The notes below the pieces were generated by a model. The model saw only the letters and a program-made list of their open reading frames with translations. It did not search any database and was not told where the DNA came from. Positions 60,113 through 64,000 of a DNA stretch of 64,000 nt are shown here, piece after piece. Each line of letters begins with the position of its first letter. Within the stretch, counting starts at the first letter, position 1. Source of the stretch: Colletotrichum lupini (Eukaryota > Ascomycota > Sordariomycetes > Glomerellales > Glomerellaceae); contig NC_064672.1 of assembly GCF_023278565.1 (NCBI RefSeq), forward strand, positions 3,906,001 through 3,970,000, given 5' to 3'. The position numbers and the translations under genes are program-made.

Positions 60113-60500
60113 CGTTGGAGGCGGGCTGGTCGACGTGGTTGTTTGACTGGCCGGCAAATTGACCGGGGGTTTGTGCGGGCTGGAGAGGGTGATGTGAGAT
60201 GTGATGAGGATGGACAGAGTCTTCGTCAGCTCTGATGAGAAGTAAGATCTGTCCCGTTGAGTCTTGTCCGAAGGAACGTCGTGTTGAGTGAGGCATGGAG
60301 ATCTTGGCGCTTGCAGAAGTCGCCCTCCATTTCAACGCCTTGCGGTCGTGGACGAAGCACTTTTGAAGGGGGGGGGGCCCTGCCTCGACCGACGTGTGGT
60401 TGATTTCTTCGGAAGCCACTGTGGTGTTGTTTGAACTCTGACCACAGGCCTTTAAGGTCTCTGGATCGTCTCCCTCTGTCGCTTAGTCGACTCTTTGGGT

Positions 60501-60518
60501 AATAGTGCCAGCACTATT
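60501..60518. repeat. Perfect hairpin just upstream of the stem-loop array
   Basis: AATAGTGC (60501-60508) and GCACTATT (60511-60518) are exact inverse complements separated by CA. It ends 47 nt before the first array unit. Confidence 0.75.
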
Positions 60519-60565
60519 TACACTTTGTCGTGTATATTCCCGGGAGGGTTGGATCATCCTCTGGA

Positions 60566-60910
60566 CCTGCATAATCTCCAGCTGAATGCTGGCTGTCTTA
60601 TGCGAGGCATGTCGTAACGGGGAGGGCTAGATCTCCATCTAAACCTGTTCAATCTCCAGCTTGTCACTGGCTGTCTTGTACGAGGTGAAGGCTGAAGTTC
60701 TGAACCCTCTGATAGGCCTGCGTAATCTCCTGCTCATTGCAGGCTGTCTTATGCGAGGCGTGGGGTAGGTGGGTGGACTAGACCTCCTCCCAAACCTGTA
60801 CAATCTCCAGCTCGTCGCTGGCTGTCTTATACGAGGTTGAGGCTGGAAGGCTAACCCTTTTATTTGACCTGCGTAATCTCCTGCGTTTTGTGGGCTGTCT
60901 TATGCGAGGC
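60566..60910. repeat. Tandem array of five 43-nt covarying stem-loop units in an alternating dimer pattern
   Basis: Units start at 60566, 60644, 60717, 60795 and 60868, each exactly 43 nt, with spacers of 35, 30, 35 and 30 nt. Units 1, 3 and 5 are one type and units 2 and 4 another, so the higher-order period is 151 nt. Each unit folds the same way. The outer arm CCT plus six bases pairs with six bases plus AGG, with a bulged G. An internal loop of TCT opposite CTGTC follows, then a 5-bp inner stem and a 5-nt apical loop. The internal-loop bases and bulge are identical in all five units. Paired positions change together: inner CCAGC/GCTGG in units 1 and 4 becomes CCTGC/GCAGG in unit 3; the second outer pair is C-G in units 1, 3, 5 and T-A in units 2, 4. 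The period is not a multiple of three, so it is not a protein repeat. Strand and function are unknown. Confidence 0.85.
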
Positions 60911-62443
60911 CAGTGTTGTAGGTCGGCGGTGTTGGGTGCATTCGGGACTGTCGCGGCCCCTTCCCTATGGCTCAAGGTTGCCGAGAGATGGGCCATCTCG
61001 GAAACGGTGGTGGATATGTTGGAGACCTCCGCGGTCGATGGGGAGAGAACTCCAGTGATCCATAAGTCGTTGATCCTCGAGCTGTAGGTGGAGAGCTAGG
61101 CGCGACAGGGGTGATGGGTACACAAGGGGGTGCCATTTGTGCTATCTGGCATGCCCTGGTCTTATGTGAGCATAAGGTATGTGTGTAATCAAGCAGATAT
61201 GATATCAGCGGCCTGTTCAGGGCTTGATATGCTGCGTTGTCCGTATGATTCAAGTTGAACCGGTGTTGGGGGCTTGGGAATCCATAGAGGGCTCCTGTTG
61301 CCTTGAGGGATGGAAGGAGGATGAGACTGTGTCTGAGGAGAGAGAAGAGAAGAGAAGAGAAGAGAGACTGTAAGGGAAAATGAGAGCATCTTATAGGCAT
61401 TCGAAAAACATCAAGGTGCTCGAAGGGCCATGACCCATTCTATCTCCGCTGTGTTCAAGTAAATGAAGCCCTCGGCTAAGTGCCCTAATGGCTATGTCAA
61501 GTTTCAGTTTCGTCACCCATTAATGGAGGTGGACTACCTTGAGGGTAGAGTGGCAGAGGAAAGTCAAATGTCGAGAACTTCTGCATGAACCTCTTGGGCT
61601 TCCACGCGACCTTGCGGGAGGGCTTATGGGAAATGGTATAGTTGCCTCGAGGACTGGCTTTGGGAAGTTTCAGAATCGTCTTTAGATCTGGTTGTACTTC
61701 AACCTCCAAAGATCGTAATTGAAACTCAAGAGTCTTGAGAAGCAGGTAAGAAGAACCGGAAGTCATGCTACTGGTTCTCAAACACAGGTATGCGAACAGC
61801 TACAAGGGGAAAGCAGGCACAGTGTTATTGTATTCGCTTACAATATCAATGGTACGAATCGTTCGACGACATACAAGTCAGTTAGTAACTAAGAACAACC
61901 CTGATGATCATGGCGTTCTCAAGTTTTTGGAGATATGTTATTGTTTCTTCTGGTTGTGTCAGGTGACAGTCCGCTCAATCGGAGGTTGGATGACTGGAGA
62001 AACGTCCTACCGCAAGCGAGAGACATGTGGTTTTGCATCCCAACACGAATAAACCGACTGAAAAGGCAATGTGACTGAAAATATCGCCCGCACCTTGGGA
62101 CGGAAATAGAGTTGACAGCGGAGCAGCAGGGGCGAAGGCAAACGGGACGGCAGCCATCCACTGGATCGGGTCTGGGCTATTTTTTGGTGACCATCGGGAG
62201 CCAAGTGCCAGGGTAGGAGCTCTGGAGCCCCAACTTGCCAGCTTCCAGAAAGAGGGCCGAAAAACCGTGCATTAGCGCAACTGCAAGCGTCCGGGAGGGA
62301 GGCTTAGGAGGGGCGGCCGCACGGGAAGAACGCTGGAGACGTTGCAGGCGCCGCGGGCAGCTGCCAATCAGACCGGCCGGTGGCGATCCCCCAGGCGGTT
62401 TTCTATCGATAAGATCGGTTCGCACCCCAGAAGCAGCGTCCGT
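60911..62443. other. Region between the stem-loop array and the DUF726 promoter
   Basis: No gene is called. A minus-strand ORF (61497-61781, about 94 codons) and short plus-strand ORFs have no motif. A purine microsatellite lies at 61337-61366. Confidence 0.45.
61337..61366. repeat. (GAGAA)n purine microsatellite
   Basis: Run of AGAGA/AGAAG pentanucleotide units in noncoding DNA. Confidence 0.85.
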
Positions 62444-62510
62444 GACCCCTGCAGTGCGCCAGTGATGCGGTGCATCACTGGGTGCGACCTGACAGCTGAC
62501 GTCAGGGGTC
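62444..62510. repeat. Nested inverted repeats upstream of the DUF726 gene
   Basis: The inner repeat is CCAGTGATGC (62459-62468) against GCATCACTGG (62472-62481), ten perfect pairs with a GGT loop. The outer repeat is GACCCCTG (62444-62451) against CAGGGGTC (62503-62510). The whole could form a cruciform or long hairpin about 340-410 nt before the start codon. Confidence 0.8.
62497..62504. promoter_or_regulatory. Consensus CRE site TGACGTCA
   Basis: The perfect palindrome CTGACGTCAG (62496-62505) contains TGACGTCA, the full ATF/CREB-type bZIP site. It lies 346 nt upstream of the DUF726 gene start. In fungi such sites are bound by Atf1/Sko1-type factors downstream of the Hog1 pathway; binding here is inferred. 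Confidence 0.5.
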
Positions 62511-62849
62511 TGAGATGGACGCAGCTTCCCGCGCGACTACAAACAGAGCTCACCTCCCCGGTTTCCCTCACACGATGCTGCCGTTGCTTGTGTTTGCTTC
62601 ACCAACTTACCGTTTCATCTTTGCCCTCTCTTCTTCTCGTTCTGTGTTTGTGTGTCTGAGGTAGACACGAGATACAGACAGACAGGCAGACTTACAGAAA
62701 GGCTGACCGACATATTCACCGTCCGCTTGCTTGGTGTCTAATCATAGCCCGTGATTTCTTTGTAGCTTTTCACCTTGTATTCACCGTGCCCCTTTCCTGC
62801 CTTCGCCTAATTCCAGGGTGGCAGTTGGTACCTCGAAATATTGCCCAGT

Positions 62850-64000
62850 ATGGAAACCGCGCCTGGCTCTTCGCCTTCCCCGGCAGCACCTGCCGTGGGG
62901 CAGGATGCGGTTGTGCAGGAGGCAGCGACGGACGTACCACCTCACAACCACCCAAGGAGTACAAACACAGAAACCCCTCCTGCCAGCTCTCACCCTGCTG
63001 CCGCACCTGATCCGACTTCCAATCCTGATCTCAACATCAACACTTTACCCTCGGAAAACGACGAGGACCAATACAACTACGCCTACTCTGACGAGGAGAA
63101 TTTGGACGCATCTTCTATTTGCTCCTTTGAAGAAGAAGAAGACAGTAACTGGGAACGTGACCCAGACGACCCCGATACAATGGCCGGCTCGAGACGCCCT
63201 CACGGCCAGCGCCGTCGTACTCAGACCGATCTTACCGGCGTCCTCACTCTCGAGGAGAAGAACGAGCTCATCAACCTGGTCAGTAACATCTTGGACAGCA
63301 TGCAAGACCAGATAAGCAACATCTTTCACTCTCCTCCCATCACTCCCGCTACGACCGAGGACCCCCAGCACTCATGGCTATCCCTCTCGCTGCTGAAGAA
63401 CAAGGTGACCAGCAAGCCTGCCACCCCTCAATCTGAGAGCAGCGTCAACAAGGAGAATGCCGGCTCTGCTTCGACTTCGAACCAGCAGAAGGGTGGGTTG
63501 ACGTACAACAAAGCCCATGAGATAGTCGAGAAGGAAGAGAAAGAGGCCATGACGCCTCAGCTTCAGGAGCTCAAAAAGGAGTGTCTTGTCGTCTTCAGGA
63601 AGTGGCAGGGCAATGTCCTGACGCGCGCCAAGGACATTTCGGTCAAGGATTCCGAAGCTTCAGCCGCCCCAGCCGGTCGTGGAGGTCGGGGTGCCGTTCG
63701 TGGAGCCCGCGGCGGTCGCGGTGATCGCGGTGCACCTCAGGGAGGTCGAGGCACTGCCCCGCGCGGCCGTGGTAGTAGAGGTGGCGCCCTCAGCGTCAAG
63801 ACAGGTGGTACGTTAGCAGCTGCCCACCCCATAATCCCGAGCTTTTATGCTGACTTGAACAGGCCCGCCGGCTACCCGTCAACCCGAGACCGACCTCTGG
63901 CTCATCAGACGATTCCCTCCGAGTGCCACACCACTGACCGCCCTACCCATCGAGCGCCGGAAGTTGTTGCTTCACACAATTCTGCTGCTTCTCCTGTCAC
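62850..64000 (+). CDS. DUF726 (Mil1/TMCO4-like) protein, N-terminal part, runs off the window
   Basis: Partial gene: exon 1 62850-63807 (start codon present), intron 63808-63862 (GTACGT donor, AACAG acceptor), exon 2 from 63863 past 64000. The intron is inferred; the unspliced frame is also open to the window end, but only the spliced frame gives the family motif. The N-terminus is acidic and disordered (SFEEEEDSNWERDPDD). Residues about 126-260 resemble the fungal DUF726 N-terminal region: DLTGVLTLEEKNELINLV, SMQDQISNIF and MTPQLQELKKECLVVFRKWQ. Residues about 275-312 are an RGG-box-like Gly/Arg tract. After the intron comes LIRRFPPS and IERRKLLLHTILLLLLS, matching the start of the DUF726 helical/hydrolase part. 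Family members are membrane-associated alpha/beta-hydrolase-fold proteins (yeast Mil1, human TMCO4). The catalytic part is outside the window. Confidence 0.72.
   Translation, partial: METAPGSSPSPAAPAVGQDAVVQEAATDVPPHNHPRSTNTETPPASSHPAAAPDPTSNPDLNINTLPSENDEDQYNYAYSDEENLDASSICSFEEEEDSNWERDPDDPDTMAGSRRPHGQRRRTQTDLTGVLTLEEKNELINLVSNILDSMQDQISNIFHSPPITPATTEDPQHSWLSLSLLKNKVTSKPATPQSESSVNKENAGSASTSNQQKGGLTYNKAHEIVEKEEKEAMTPQLQELKKECLVVFRKWQGNVLTRAKDISVKDSEASAAPAGRGGRGAVRGARGGRGDRGAPQGGRGTAPRGRGSRGGALSVKTGGTLAAAHPIIPSFYADLNRPAGYPSTRDRPLAHQTIPSECHTTDRPTHRAPEVVASHNSAASPV

Noticed and set aside
1..64000. CRISPR arrays, insertion sequences, operons, ribosome binding sites
   Set aside because: The DNA is eukaryotic nuclear; no direct-repeat spacer array or prokaryotic element was seen. 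The tandem units at 60566-60910 have repeated, related spacers and hairpin structure, unlike CRISPR.

Overview
This window is nuclear DNA from a filamentous ascomycete (Pezizomycotina), most likely a sordariomycete. The evidence is: genes broken by short introns (about 45-220 nt) with GTAAGT-type donors, CTAAC/CTAAT-like branch sites and CAG/TAG acceptors; long pyrimidine-rich leaders; many CCTTACC/GGTAAGG-type motifs between genes; and typical fungal families (Ypd1-type phosphotransfer protein, Ime2-type kinase, Stc1-domain protein, fungal Hsp70-like protein, DUF726 protein). The species cannot be fixed from sequence alone. No prokaryotic, viral or organellar DNA was recognised.

Layout. 0-4.3 kb: unassigned left edge, then a long CT-rich leader. 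4.4-5.1 kb (+): YPD1-like histidine phosphotransfer gene. 6.7-7.5 kb (+): 2H-phosphoesterase (AKAP7/ASCC1-like). 8.5-10.3 kb (+): Ser/Asn-rich coiled-coil protein of unknown function. 12.6-13.4 kb (+): Cys/His-rich putative zinc-binding protein. 15.5-17.8 kb (-): Hsp70-like ATPase. 21.1-23.6 kb (-): Ime2-type kinase with a simple-repeat-rich leader. 23.6-34.0 kb: a gene-poor 10 kb with one doubtful minus-strand ORF. 34.0-35.9 kb (+): ADE4, the committed step of purine synthesis. 41.3-42.6 kb (+): Stc1-domain gene. 43.8-45.4 kb (-): mitochondrial dehydrogenase kinase. 47.3-48.6 kb (+): Ser/Pro-rich coiled-coil protein. 50.1-51.7 kb (-): secreted GH13 amylase-like enzyme. 55.5-57.8 kb (+): MFS sugar transporter with a one-base frameshift. 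59.7-60.1 kb (-): small orphan ORF. 60.57-60.91 kb: tandem array of five conserved stem-loops. 62.85 kb to the end (+): N-terminal part of a DUF726 (Mil1/TMCO4-like) protein.

The genes do not form a pathway cluster. They mix housekeeping functions (purine synthesis, mitochondrial carbon flux), signalling (phosphorelay, meiosis-type kinase), chromatin, and secreted or transport carbohydrate functions.

The most unusual element is the stem-loop array at 60566-60910. Five 43-nt units alternate between two types with spacings of 78/73/78/73 nt. Paired arms change in a compensatory way while the internal-loop and bulge bases stay invariant, which is the pattern expected of a selected RNA (or DNA) fold. 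Exon coordinates below were worked out by hand from splice consensus and reading frame.
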